DNA of 64,000 nucleotides from Candidatus Woesearchaeota archaeon (GCA_016185945.1 JACPMR010000012.1:62001-126000); one strand, 5' to 3'. Positions 1-7,588 are shown, counted from the first letter of the stretch. Notes: generated by a model from the letters alone, not told the origin. Made by a program: numbers and translations.

Positions 1-402
1 CAGGCATTGCTTAAAAGGGGCAGAGTAAGGCCTACGCAGGAAAGCATATGGACTTACTACACAAGAGCCCCAAATACTCTGCACAACTCAAAATGGCACT
101 TGCTGCAGGCGGTGATTGACTTGTACTGGGCAGTTATTGATGCGGCGCATGCCGCCTTGATGAAGATTGGTGAAATACCTCCAACGCCAGAGCATGTTGC
201 TGATTTAATGGAGCAAAAGCTTGTAAAGAAGAAGATGCTTGAACATAAGTATGTCATTGTGATGAGGAACTTTTATAGATTGATGAAGATGGTAACTCAT
301 AGGGAAATTGTAGAGATTAAAGGCGCTGAATTCGATCATTACTACAAGATTGCAGAGGACTTCGTGCAGAGAATGAGAAGATTTATAGAGCACGGGAAGT
401 AA
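1..402 (+). CDS. HEPN-like hypothetical protein, 5'-truncated by window edge
   Basis: The reading frame is open from base 1, so the true start is probably upstream and the track start at 7 is only an internal TTG. The visible ~133 residues are alpha-helical, with a segment of the form DLYWAVIDAAHAAL followed by a lysine-rich helix and a C-terminal RMRRFIEHG helix. This resembles the small HEPN-type helical-bundle proteins common in archaea, but the Rx4-6H RNase motif cannot be assigned with confidence. The gene converges on the next gene with a gap of only 2 nt. No function beyond a possible HEPN fold is proposed. Confidence 0.7.
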   Translation, partial: QALLKRGRVRPTQESIWTYYTRAPNTLHNSKWHLLQAVIDLYWAVIDAAHAALMKIGEIPPTPEHVADLMEQKLVKKKMLEHKYVIVMRNFYRLMKMVTHREIVEIKGAEFDHYYKIAEDFVQRMRRFIEHGK

Positions 403-404
403 GA

Positions 405-2774
405 TTATTTTGTAATTTTTGGTTTGCTGCAATCATTTACTTTTATTTCAGATGTTTTTGTATCCCTTAGCCTTCCATCGTCAGAATAAACATTAGCTGT
501 CATCGGGTAAGTGCCCTTTTTCACATTATTATCGATCTTTAGCTTTATCGAATCTAAGAATGTATTGTCTTCATCGCCAGATTCTATTGAAATGTTTTTT
601 ATTGTATGTGTAAAGTTTAACTCATTGCTTTTTATTTCCAAAATGATATTTTCCTCATCCTCTTGTCCAATATTTATTACCTCATAAGTTATTGTAACAA
701 TTCTGTTGCAATTAATTGTTGGAGGTTTTAAATCAAAACCCAAAAATCTTAGGCCATGCTTTTCCTTTTCTACTTCTAGCTTCACTTCGAAATGGCTTCT
801 GTGCAAAGTGCCATTTTCATCTTCCCCTTCTGCTTCAATCAAAACATCAAAAGTATCTTCGTCAATATCAAGCGGAACATTAAACTTGAATGTGATTTTT
901 TTGTCATCCTGCGCGCCTAAATCAAATTCTTTGGCTTCTAATTCCAAATCATCCCCGTCATCCATTTCCTCAATTGTAACCCTTAAATCAGTATCTTCTA
1001 TGCTTAAATCATCTTCATCTGAAAAATCGTTTTTTATCTTAACCTTGAACTCAACATTTGAGCCAGGCATAGCTTTTTTTCTAATTCTTGTATTATTATC
1101 AACATTAACTCTTTTATTTCTGATTTTTGCATCCAAATCAATAATCTTAAGTTTACTTCCCGGATTTACAGTTATGTTGGATGACTGGTTTGTTATTGCT
1201 ATAAAATCTGAAGCACTTACATTAACAACGAAAAATCCTATAGATTGTGGAGTGAATATTATCAATCCTCTTGAACTGTCTATCGACATTCCGCTTGCAT
1301 TTGTTTTTATGGAGAAATTCAATACGTCATTATCGGCATCGCTGGCGTCAACGTCATAGGTATGTTCCTCATTAACTGTAGCAGTTAATTTCGGAACAGA
1401 GGTTATTGTTGGTGGAGTATTGTTTGTTATATTTACTAAAATAATCGCCAATTTAGAACCAATCAGCAATCCATCGCTTACAGTAAAATTAATTGTATTT
1501 TTTCCTAAATCTCTGTTTGTTGGTTTCCAAGAAATTGCCGCAGCTGAATTGTTGATTTTTGATATTAAAATATCAGAGTGATTCGCTGAAAATATCAATG
1601 CGTCATTATCCAAATCGTTTGCAGTAATGTCAAAGCTCGAATTTATGTTTTTTGAAAATGTTTTGTCTGGTATTGCATCTAAAATTGGAGCTCTATTGAA
1701 ATTAGTTACTATAACCGCCCATTTCATTGAAACTTGGTTTGATGCAGGGTCATTTATTGTCGCATTTACTGAATGGGTTCCATTGGCATTAAAATCCGGC
1801 GAGTAGGAGAAATTGGCAATATTTGTGCCATTCAATTTTCCATCTATGAGCCAAGTAAAATCCAGCTTTGTGTCGTCTGGGTCAGTGGCATTAACACTAA
1901 ACTTTAAAGTTGAATTTTCAGTTATTGTTTGGGTTAAACTTGGTGGAGAGAACGAAACAATGTAAGGGCTGTTGTTTACAAATATGTTAAATAAACTATC
2001 AAAGTTAGATTTTCCGTAGCTGTCATTGAAGAATATAGTTATATTGTATAATTTTTGCGCATTACTGCCCGTATTCCACAGGAAATACCAGACATCACCA
2101 TTTTTTGCCATTGAGAAATTGGTGCCGTTGAAATTTATTATAGAGGTATTAACTTGCGCAGTATCGTCGGTTATATTAACCGTTATATTGGTTAATGCGC
2201 TTATATTTGTATTATTTTTCGACGGATTAGCCCATTTGTTCAATGTCGGCGCTTTGTTGTCGTTTTTTGCGCCAGGGGTTAAAGTGGAAAGGTTAAAAAT
2301 GCTTGAACTGCCATCAGGGTATCTGCCGATTGAGATGTTCTCAAATGTTTTGCCTGATCGCTGCACATACGCCATCAAGTCGACTAATATTCCTGATGAA
2401 TTATAAAGGCGGACTTCACCGCTTGTGTCTGCCAAATTGAAATTGGATATTGTTATGTTAATTATTCTTATTCCGCTTTGATTTACATTCGGGTATGTTG
2501 AATTGAAAGTGCTGAAATCTACTGCCAAAATAATAAAAGATTTTGATTGAATTGTTGTGTTTAATGTAAAATTACTGCTTAATGTTTCTGAAATCTTCCA
2601 GTTAGTTAAATTAATATCGGAAGTGCCGTTATTGTACAACTCAGCCCACTCATGTTCGGGGTCGCTTAATCCATTGGCAAGGATTTCATTGATTAAGACT
2701 GCAGAATAAGAATTGGAAGATAACACTATTATGAGTGTTATAGAGAATACAATAAAACCCGCTTTTTTTAAAAT
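405..2774 (-). CDS. Secreted surface protein: lamin-tail, Ig-like and CARDB-like domains
   Basis: This is a large secreted protein. An N-terminal lamin-tail domain (INEILANG ... HEWAELYNNG) comes first, then three cadherin/Ig-like domains (about 250-520) with NATDPDD and TANDLDNDA motifs. A C-terminal ~240-residue region is homologous to the product of the next gene upstream. The track starts at a GTG (2726), inside a hydrophobic stretch. Reading further upstream in frame gives ILKKAGFIVFSITLIIVLSS, a good signal peptide. No ATG, GTG or TTG precedes it before the stop, and a TATA box centred near 2815 puts transcription start near 2789. The likely start is therefore ATT at 2774, behind a GGGGGT sequence. 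The function is probably cell-surface adhesion or an envelope role, inferred from the domains. Confidence 0.8.
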   Translation of the reverse strand: MLKKAGFIVFSITLIIVLSSNSYSAVLINEILANGLSDPEHEWAELYNNGTSDINLTNWKISETLSSNFTLNTTIQSKSFIILAVDFSTFNSTYPNVNQSGIRIINITISNFNLADTSGEVRLYNSSGILVDLMAYVQRSGKTFENISIGRYPDGSSSIFNLSTLTPGAKNDNKAPTLNKWANPSKNNTNISALTNITVNITDDTAQVNTSIINFNGTNFSMAKNGDVWYFLWNTGSNAQKLYNITIFFNDSYGKSNFDSLFNIFVNNSPYIVSFSPPSLTQTITENSTLKFSVNATDPDDTKLDFTWLIDGKLNGTNIANFSYSPDFNANGTHSVNATINDPASNQVSMKWAVIVTNFNRAPILDAIPDKTFSKNINSSFDITANDLDNDALIFSANHSDILISKINNSAAAISWKPTNRDLGKNTINFTVSDGLLIGSKLAIILVNITNNTPPTITSVPKLTATVNEEHTYDVDASDADNDVLNFSIKTNASGMSIDSSRGLIIFTPQSIGFFVVNVSASDFIAITNQSSNITVNPGSKLKIIDLDAKIRNKRVNVDNNTRIRKKAMPGSNVEFKVKIKNDFSDEDDLSIEDTDLRVTIEEMDDGDDLELEAKEFDLGAQDDKKITFKFNVPLDIDEDTFDVLIEAEGEDENGTLHRSHFEVKLEVEKEKHGLRFLGFDLKPPTINCNRIVTITYEVINIGQEDEENIILEIKSNELNFTHTIKNISIESGDEDNTFLDSIKLKIDNNVKKGTYPMTANVYSDDGRLRDTKTSEIKVNDCSKPKITK

Positions 2775-2818
2775 CGTAACCCCCGAATTATAAGAGGTTT
2801 GTACTGATTATTTAAATT

Positions 2819-3922
2819 TTATTGAGTTTGACTTCTTCTCAAATATCCGACAACAACCAAAACCGCAAGCACTATAATAACAAATCCCCCCAATATCATG
2901 AAAATAAACACAGGAGAGTTCAAAACAGAAACTTCTGTTGTTGCAGTTGTTATTTCCTCTTTGCCAGTTTCCTTTGTTTTTTCTTCTGGCTTTATTACAG
3001 TTACCTGCTCTTTTGTTTCCTTCTCTGGCTCCTGTTTGGGCTGTTCAGGTTTTGTCTCTGTTTTACTAGCTCCGCCACAATCCTTCACAACCAAATCTGC
3101 AGTTTTCTGATCAAACAGAACAAAATTCTTCCAGTAAAGATTCACAAAAATAGGATAAGTTCCTGACTTGAGGAATGAAGGCACTTCGAAATTCAGAGCT
3201 TTTGTATGTTTTTTCTCATCTTCGCTGGCATCTTCAGACGACTCCAAAAATATGTCTTTGTCAAATGAGTTAATGCCAAGATTGCTTGACTTGAACTCAA
3301 CAGCTACTTGATTTTCTGGGTTAGAGCCGGCGTTTGTTATCTCGGCAGTCAGCTTTGTTTTTCTATCACAATCCACAAAGCTTGGGTTGAGCAGAATATT
3401 TGTTATCCTTATGTCATGGCTTTGCTTTTTAACCTCAAACTTTAAGCTCAGTTTTGTTGAGAAGGAAGTGCCGTTTCTGTCCTCGCCTTCTGCCTCTAAG
3501 ACAGTATTGTAAGTGCCCGCATCAACATCGAGCGGAATTGCAAATTTGACATCAAACCTGTAATCGTCGCCTGGCTCCAAATCGAAGTCAAGGCTTTCCT
3601 CTTCCAAATCAGCGCCGTCATCTACATCCTCTATAGTTACCCTAGTAAATACGCCTTTTATTTCAGGCTCCTCACCCTGAAACGTGTTCTCAACCCTGAC
3701 TGTAAAAGTTACGTTAGAGCCGGGAAGAACATCAACATCAATCTTGGAGTTATTGGAAACCGAAACTCCGGCAGAATTTTTCCTATCGGTGCTTTCTACC
3801 CTGTAGACATAAGCTTCATCGTAATCCGCATTTACATCTATTTCAGTTATCTCTAGCCCCTTAGCTAAAGAACTCGTGGCCAACAATACAATAAACAGCA
3901 GCCCTAAAGTTATTATTCTCAT
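2819..3922 (-). CDS. Membrane-anchored surface protein with CARDB-like domains
   Basis: The 367-residue protein has an N-terminal signal peptide (MRIITLGLLFIVLLATSSLA). Two beta-rich domains follow that match the C-terminal part of the neighbouring 405-2774 product (shared DVDDGADLEEESLDFDL/EMDDGDDLELEAKEFDL-type and IPLDVDAGTYN/PLDIDEDTFD segments). Then comes a Lys/Glu/Thr-rich linker (about 280-325) and one C-terminal transmembrane helix with an RR-containing cytoplasmic tail. The two genes are tandem on the minus strand and look like a duplicated pair. A TATA box (TATATATAAA) centred near 3950 lies 26-27 nt from the ATG, so the mRNA is probably leaderless. The role is likely extracellular; no ligand can be named. 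Confidence 0.82.
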   Translation of the reverse strand: MRIITLGLLFIVLLATSSLAKGLEITEIDVNADYDEAYVYRVESTDRKNSAGVSVSNNSKIDVDVLPGSNVTFTVRVENTFQGEEPEIKGVFTRVTIEDVDDGADLEEESLDFDLEPGDDYRFDVKFAIPLDVDAGTYNTVLEAEGEDRNGTSFSTKLSLKFEVKKQSHDIRITNILLNPSFVDCDRKTKLTAEITNAGSNPENQVAVEFKSSNLGINSFDKDIFLESSEDASEDEKKHTKALNFEVPSFLKSGTYPIFVNLYWKNFVLFDQKTADLVVKDCGGASKTETKPEQPKQEPEKETKEQVTVIKPEEKTKETGKEEITTATTEVSVLNSPVFIFMILGGFVIIVLAVLVVVGYLRRSQTQ

Positions 3923-3962
3923 TTGTAATTATTCTATAGTAGTTATTTTATATATATAAAGG

Positions 3963-4439
3963 TTATGGTTTTTCGCAGAAGAAAATCAAGTCTTTTTCTT
4001 CTTCAACAATCTCAGTTATTTTGAAATTTTTTCTAATAGAGTTTTTGGCGGAACCCAATTTTCTTGATTTTTTAAGAATACTGAACACAAAATCCCTTTT
4101 TCCAACCCTTTTCATTTCATCGATTGCTTTTTTTATGCTTTTGAAATTATGGATTGCAGTGACTGAAATCACATAATCAAATGAATTGCTTTTAAAAGGA
4201 AGACATTCCGCAATTCCAAGAACTTTGGTTTTATTGTTTTGTTTTATTAAGCCAATTGACGAGTCAATGCCGATAACTTTACAATTGAACTGGGAAGAGA
4301 TGCCTGTGCCGCAGCCAACATCAAGCAATTTGCTGTTTTTGTTGACTTTAATGCTGTTTTTTATTATAGACAGCTTTTTTAGCTGCTCTTCTTTGTAAAG
4401 CTCGTCATATCCTCTTGAAATTTTGCCATAGTATGCCAT
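3963..4439 (-). CDS. Class I SAM-dependent methyltransferase
   Basis: The 158-residue protein has the Rossmann motif I LLDVGCGTGIS near residue 38, motif II VIGIDSSIGLI, and a DYVISVTAIHNF segment typical of UbiE/Methyltransf_11-type enzymes. It is short for the family, keeping the core but with a minimal cap. The substrate cannot be told from sequence. A GTTTAAATAT box centred 26 nt upstream of the ATG suggests a leaderless transcript. It lies between the surface-protein pair and a divergent lipoprotein gene with no obvious link to either. Confidence 0.85.
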   Translation of the reverse strand: MAYYGKISRGYDELYKEEQLKKLSIIKNSIKVNKNSKLLDVGCGTGISSQFNCKVIGIDSSIGLIKQNNKTKVLGIAECLPFKSNSFDYVISVTAIHNFKSIKKAIDEMKRVGKRDFVFSILKKSRKLGSAKNSIRKNFKITEIVEEEKDLIFFCEKP

Positions 4440-4536
4440 GATTAAAGAATATTTTTAATGTTTAAATATCTTTCATAGGCATCCGAAAAGCATAAATATC
4501 TGTTATTAACCATCAATTGGCTTTAAACAGGTGATT

Positions 4537-5211
4537 ATGTTGAAAAAAACATTATTGATACTCTTGGCGCTTTTAATTTTCGGATGCGTGCAAGCAAAAA
4601 ACTTCGATTATGGAATTGAGCAGGTTAATGTGCTGAATTCTAAGTACAATACAAGCATGGAAACTTACCCAAAAACCATAGAGCAGGTAAACTCAATGCT
4701 TAATGACTACAATGAGCTTAAAAATCTCCAACTGGAGAGCGGCAAAGAGCCATTTAATTATGTTGTGGATTACCGGATTTTGAACCTCGAGGCTGAAAAG
4801 TTGTTTATGGAAGACGATAAGTATGGCAGCACTGGCTCGACAAGAGAAGGATTTGGGTGCAAATCAAGGCCATTGATTATAGGGTCTGTGCAATTAAGAA
4901 ACAAGTCTGCATTGAAAGGCTTCGAGACAGTAGAGTTAGTAAGAGATTTTGTTGAAAAATATCCGGAAGAGGCAAAAACTGCAGGATTGTCGGAGAAAAA
5001 CGCTTTATTTTTGAATGCGACATTCTATGAAATATCAAGAGAGGCAAGAAGGGATAGCAATATAATTAATCAATTTTGCCCTGCAAATGTTACGCTGGAA
5101 TTGTATCAAGAAGAATTCAGGAAAAAAACTAACTTAAGCAAGGATTTCATTGACAATTTGACTTATGAAGATGCAGTTCCCATATGGAAGGAAATAAGAG
5201 GTATAAGTTAA
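4537..5211 (+). CDS. Putative lipoprotein
   Basis: The N-terminus is MLKKTLLILLALLIFGC, a hydrophobic signal ending in a lipobox-like LIFGC cysteine, so the mature protein is probably lipid-anchored. I chose the ATG at 4537 rather than the GTG at 4531 because it gives the compact signal peptide; a GGTGA sequence lies just upstream. The remaining ~205 residues are mostly helical and charged, with two Cys (GFGCKSRPL, NQFCPANV), and match no family I recognise. The stop codon abuts the ATG of the following zinc-ribbon gene (TAAATG), so the two are probably co-transcribed. Confidence 0.75.
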   Translation: MLKKTLLILLALLIFGCVQAKNFDYGIEQVNVLNSKYNTSMETYPKTIEQVNSMLNDYNELKNLQLESGKEPFNYVVDYRILNLEAEKLFMEDDKYGSTGSTREGFGCKSRPLIIGSVQLRNKSALKGFETVELVRDFVEKYPEEAKTAGLSEKNALFLNATFYEISREARRDSNIINQFCPANVTLELYQEEFRKKTNLSKDFIDNLTYEDAVPIWKEIRGIS

Positions 5212-5634
5212 ATGGTTTTTAAAAAACCTACAAGCATGGAAGAGTGCGTGTACTTTACCAGCAGAACTATGGGTTCCGGGAGGGCGATGTCATGGGTTTT
5301 CAGAAAGGAATGCCCGAAATGCAAAAAAGGAATTATGGAAAAGCCGTTAAAGAAAGGAGGCAAAATTGACAAGAAATCAGAGTATTATGTTTGCAATTCA
5401 TGTGGCTGTCAGGAAAGCAACGAGCAGGTTGAAAATGGGTTAGTCCTTAATGTCGAATACAAATGCCCTTATTGTGGCAATGAAGGCGAAACAACAACAG
5501 AATACAAAAGAAAAACATTTGAGGGTGTTCCATCCTATGTTTTTGAGTGCCAGAAATGCCATAAGAAAATTGGATTGACGAAGAAGATGAAAGATACGAA
5601 GAAAAAAGGTAATGAAGATTTGGGTAAGGAATAG
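5212..5634 (+). CDS. Double zinc-ribbon protein
   Basis: The 140-residue protein carries two treble-clef/zinc-ribbon units: CPKCKKG...CNSCGC (about 31-65) and CPYCGNEG...CQKCHKK (about 83-120), followed by a lysine-rich tail. It starts directly at the stop codon of the lipoprotein gene. Proteins of this layout are usually nucleic-acid binding, but no specific role can be assigned. The C-terminal segment TTEYKRKTF...FECQKC is reminiscent of ribosomal-protein-like or topoisomerase-type ribbons. Confidence 0.72.
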   Translation: MVFKKPTSMEECVYFTSRTMGSGRAMSWVFRKECPKCKKGIMEKPLKKGGKIDKKSEYYVCNSCGCQESNEQVENGLVLNVEYKCPYCGNEGETTTEYKRKTFEGVPSYVFECQKCHKKIGLTKKMKDTKKKGNEDLGKE

Positions 5635-5659
5635 AAATTTAATCTTACATAATTATTTT

Positions 5660-5807
5660 TTAACAATCAGGCGACCCAAATAATGTTTTACTATCATGGG
5701 TGCCCCGCAGTGATTGCTGCACTATAAACCAATGCTTGAGAGTGCCTCATCAAAAGCGGTTTACTTTAATTATGCTATGAGTCCAAAAGTCGCTCTATGT
5801 TTGTTAA
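5660..5807 (+). repeat. Modular intergenic hairpin element, type B, copy 1
   Basis: The ends are TTAACAA (5660-5666) and TTGTTAA (5801-5807), a perfect inverted repeat, followed inward by GCGAC pairing with GTCGC. Inside lie GGGTGCCCCGC, a hairpin GCACT...AGTGC around ATAAACC, and the type B signature AAAAGCGG-TTT-ACTTT...AAAGT-CGCTCT. The copy sits between convergent genes and slightly overlaps the 3' end of the 72-residue ORF. It lacks the central GCTCGG module seen in longer copies. Confidence 0.8.
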
Positions 5808-6022
5808 ATTTTTTGTTGTTCTTCAACTTTTCCTCCCATTATAATGATAAAATTATCCCAGAAGTAACGTGCTGCTTCGAGGTATGTGTTTCCAATTTGT
5901 GAATCCCCCTTATTTCCAAATTCCATTCCCTTCATTCTTAGTGTACCATAAATTACCAATCTCTCCGGCAATGTCAACTTGTCAATTACGATTATATGTG
6001 CTTCTATTGCCTCTTGAGTCAT
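5804..6022 (-). CDS. Small hypothetical protein, translationally coupled
   Basis: The 72-residue ORF has no recognised domain (segments EAHIIVIDKLTLPERLVIYG and YLEAARYFWDNF). Its ATG overlaps the TGA of the upstream 46-codon ORF as ATGA, consistent with coupling. Alternatively the two could be one ~118-residue gene broken by a frameshift. The end overlaps the terminal repeat of the element at 5660-5807. Confidence 0.5.
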   Translation of the reverse strand: MTQEAIEAHIIVIDKLTLPERLVIYGTLRMKGMEFGNKGDSQIGNTYLEAARYFWDNFIIIMGGKVEEQQKI

Positions 6023-6159
6023 CCATGAATGACATTACTGGTTGAATATAAATTTACAACATGGTCCGCAAGACTACTTGTATTTAAACTGTCAGTAACT
6101 GTTTGTGGTATCCTGTCTAAGATTTGTGTAACCCTTCTTTCTAAAGGTTCATTAACCAT
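6019..6159 (-). CDS. 46-residue hypothetical ORF upstream of the 72-residue ORF
   Basis: This ORF is too short for the supplied track. It begins MVNEPLERRVTQILDRIPQT and ends ...YSTSNVIHG with a TGA that overlaps the next ATG. It is amphipathic and helical in its first half. It is either a genuine small coupled protein or the N-terminal part of a frameshifted gene continued by 5804-6022; the sequence alone does not decide. Confidence 0.45.
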   Translation of the reverse strand: MVNEPLERRVTQILDRIPQTVTDSLNTSSLADHVVNLYSTSNVIHG

Positions 6160-6189
6160 ATTTTAAAAATAAGAACAAACAATAAAAAT

Positions 6190-6303
6190 TTATCTCTTTG
6201 CTTTCTTAAACAATTCCTCAACCTTTTTCCAATTGACACTAGCACTGGACAAAAAACCACTGGACATCTTCACGTGATATTTATAAAGGACTAATTCTAC
6301 CAT
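6190..6303 (-). CDS. Very small hypothetical ORF
   Basis: The ATG at 6303 gives a 37-residue product ending VNWKKVEELFKKAKR. The longer track version (to 6414) would start inside the tRNA-like gene and is unlikely. A TTTATATATAAG box near 6385 on the minus strand could drive it with a ~55-nt leader. There is no homology I recognise, and it could be a chance ORF. Confidence 0.25.
   Translation of the reverse strand: MVELVLYKYHVKMSSGFLSSASVNWKKVEELFKKAKR
6256..6290 (+). promoter_or_regulatory. Promoter-like direct repeat, copy 1 (ACCACTGGACATC + TATA)
   Basis: ACCACTGGACATC at 6256-6268 recurs exactly at 7537-7549. In both places it is followed about 10 nt later by a TATA-like box (ATTTATAAAG here). 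A start about 26 nt downstream would be near 6309 and would run into the tRNA-like gene. The second copy drives the intact homing endonuclease. Confidence 0.5.
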
Positions 6304-6325
6304 AATATTACTAAAAGAAAAAAGC

Positions 6326-6366
6326 CGCTCAAAGCGGCGGAACAGGAGACTGAGACCCTCAAGAAA
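6326..6366 (+). pseudogene. Degenerate duplicate of tRNA D-arm/anticodon-arm
   Basis: Aligned without gaps, GCTCAA...GGAACAGGAGAC-TGAGACCCTC matches the D-arm to anticodon-arm part of the tRNA-like gene (GCTCAA...GGAGCGGGAGCT-TGAGACCCTC) at about 26 of 34 positions. The D-loop differs, and no acceptor or T-arm follows. It looks like a partial tandem duplication left by rearrangement at this locus. Confidence 0.45.
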
Positions 6367-6399
6367 GTATGAATAATACTTATATATAAACCTTTGTAT

Positions 6400-6555
6400 G
6401 CCGCGGTCGCTCAACTTGGTGGAGCGGGAGCTTGAGACCCTCCTGCCAGCAATGGCTGTGACATGCGAGTGAGCTCGTTGCGAACTCGCTCACAAGTCAC
6501 TGGGTTCAAATCCGAAAGGATATGGGCCTCTTGGGTGAAAATCCCAGCCGCGGCG
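6400..6555 (+). tRNA. Interrupted tRNA-like gene, probably tRNA-Leu(GAG), with two insertions
   Basis: The acceptor strands GCCGCGG (6400-6406) and CCGCGGC (6548-6554) pair perfectly. The D-arm is GCTC-loop with GGTG-GAGC. The anticodon arm GGAGC-TTGAGAC-CCTCC reads GAG (Leu) with one C-C mismatch; the discriminator is G, so Ser(UGA) is an alternative. A variable arm GCCA-GCAA-TGGC follows. A ~42-nt hairpin (GTGAC...GTCAC) then separates it from the T-arm. The T-arm CTGGG-TTCAAAT-CC is itself split from its CAG by 31 nt bounded by AAATCC repeats. Removing both inserts leaves a normal class II cloverleaf. Bulge-helix-bulge splice motifs were not clearly resolved. Confidence 0.6.
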
Positions 6556-6558
6556 CAT

Positions 6559-6642
6559 AATTTAAAAGAAGAAAAAATACCTTATGTCGAAAAATGGTTA
6601 AACAATGGAAAACAGAGATATGATTATTTTGCATTCTCATAA
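6559..6642 (+). pseudogene. C-terminal relic of a LAGLIDADG homing endonuclease
   Basis: The frame starting just after the tRNA-like gene encodes NLKEEKIPYVEKWLNNGK and then a short tail and stop. This closely matches the C-terminus of the intact endonuclease at 7725-8549 (IKLKEKKIKYVYNWLNNGK). No start codon or upstream coding remains. It shows that an endonuclease gene once lay at or near this tRNA. Confidence 0.65.
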
Positions 6643-6686
6643 TTTTTATTAACTTGCTTCCAATTTACCACATTCCACCATGTTTT

Positions 6687-7472
6687 TTAAGTTTGACTAT
6701 TTTCAATAGACTTTGGGATATAATAACCTTGGGACATCATTTGGAGTATTCTCTCTTTATTTTGTGGAATGATAAGATTATCGTATTTTTCAATCATCTC
6801 TTTGATAAGTTTTTGGCAACCACGTGCATTATATACTTGATTATTAATGGCACTGTTAGCAATAATTGCATTAATATGTTCTTCACTAAATGGCTTCAAA
6901 GATAATAATAATTCAAAATGTTTTTCTGCATCTCTAAATGTCCAAGCGTTTTCGAGACTTGTAATTAAACAATCCCTTATATTTTCTTTAAACTCAGGTC
7001 TTTCAGCAAGGAATTCTATTATCTTAAATATTTCTTCATGACAATAAATTTCTTCTTTATTAGTAGTGTAATTTTTAGATACCGTATATTTAAAATTTCT
7101 AAATGCTTGAAATTTTTCCATAAATCCATAAGGTAGTGTTTCATCAATTGATACAGGAACAATAAATTTTGAGAATGATATTGCTAAACCAGTTTCTTGA
7201 TCAGTCCATTTAGATGTATGAAAATTTGAAGATAAAAGGACTATGAAAATATCTGATGATTTCAAGTTTTTTATAATTTCATTAGGCCAATCTTCTCCCG
7301 GAGGAATGTCATCATGAGCTAAAAAAACTTGGATACCATAGTGATTTAGTGCCTCTTTTATCCCACTAGCAATATTCTTATCTCTATCAGAATAACTAAT
7401 AAACGTCCTAAGTGTCTTGGGAGTGAATATATTTGATTTTACTTTAAAAAAATCTTTAGTTTCAATAAACAT
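6687..7472 (-). CDS. TIR-domain protein
   Basis: The 261-residue protein has an N-terminal TIR domain (about residues 20-135): TFISYSDRDKNIASGIKEAL, QVFLAHDDIPPGEDW, SDIFIVLLSSNF, then SKWTDQETGLA. The glutamate in the W-xx-QE segment sits where TIR NADases keep their catalytic Glu. The C-terminal half (about 150-261) is helical and unassigned. Stand-alone TIR proteins in prokaryotes are often NAD+-degrading effectors of anti-phage defence; that role is inferred from family and island context. It lies inside an accessory island between two copies of a 13-bp promoter repeat and next to homing-endonuclease sequences. No obvious partner gene is adjacent. Confidence 0.82.
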   Translation of the reverse strand: MFIETKDFFKVKSNIFTPKTLRTFISYSDRDKNIASGIKEALNHYGIQVFLAHDDIPPGEDWPNEIIKNLKSSDIFIVLLSSNFHTSKWTDQETGLAISFSKFIVPVSIDETLPYGFMEKFQAFRNFKYTVSKNYTTNKEEIYCHEEIFKIIEFLAERPEFKENIRDCLITSLENAWTFRDAEKHFELLLSLKPFSEEHINAIIANSAINNQVYNARGCQKLIKEMIEKYDNLIIPQNKERILQMMSQGYYIPKSIENSQT

Positions 7473-7536
7473 TTTTTATTCAATTATATTAGAAAGTTTA
7501 TTATTATATAAATCTATAGAGTTGATTATAACTACG

Positions 7537-7570
7537 ACCACTGGACATCCTTGCCTAAAATATATAAACC
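7537..7570 (+). promoter_or_regulatory. Promoter of the homing endonuclease (repeat copy 2)
   Basis: ACCACTGGACATC (7537-7549) is followed by AAATATATAAAC, centred near 7563. The expected start 26 nt downstream, about 7589, is exactly where the structured leader begins. Confidence 0.55.
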
Positions 7571-7588
7571 CATTCTCTATCTAAAATT

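Noticed and set aside
706-1359. Plus-strand ORF of 217 residues opposite the large surface protein
   Set aside because: It is low-complexity Ser/Leu/Phe-rich sequence, typical of the reverse strand of an Asp/Glu/Lys-rich gene.
6190-6414. 74-residue ORF reaching into the tRNA-like gene
   Set aside because: The TTG start lies inside the tRNA-like sequence; only the ATG at 6303 could be a plausible start, and even that is weak.
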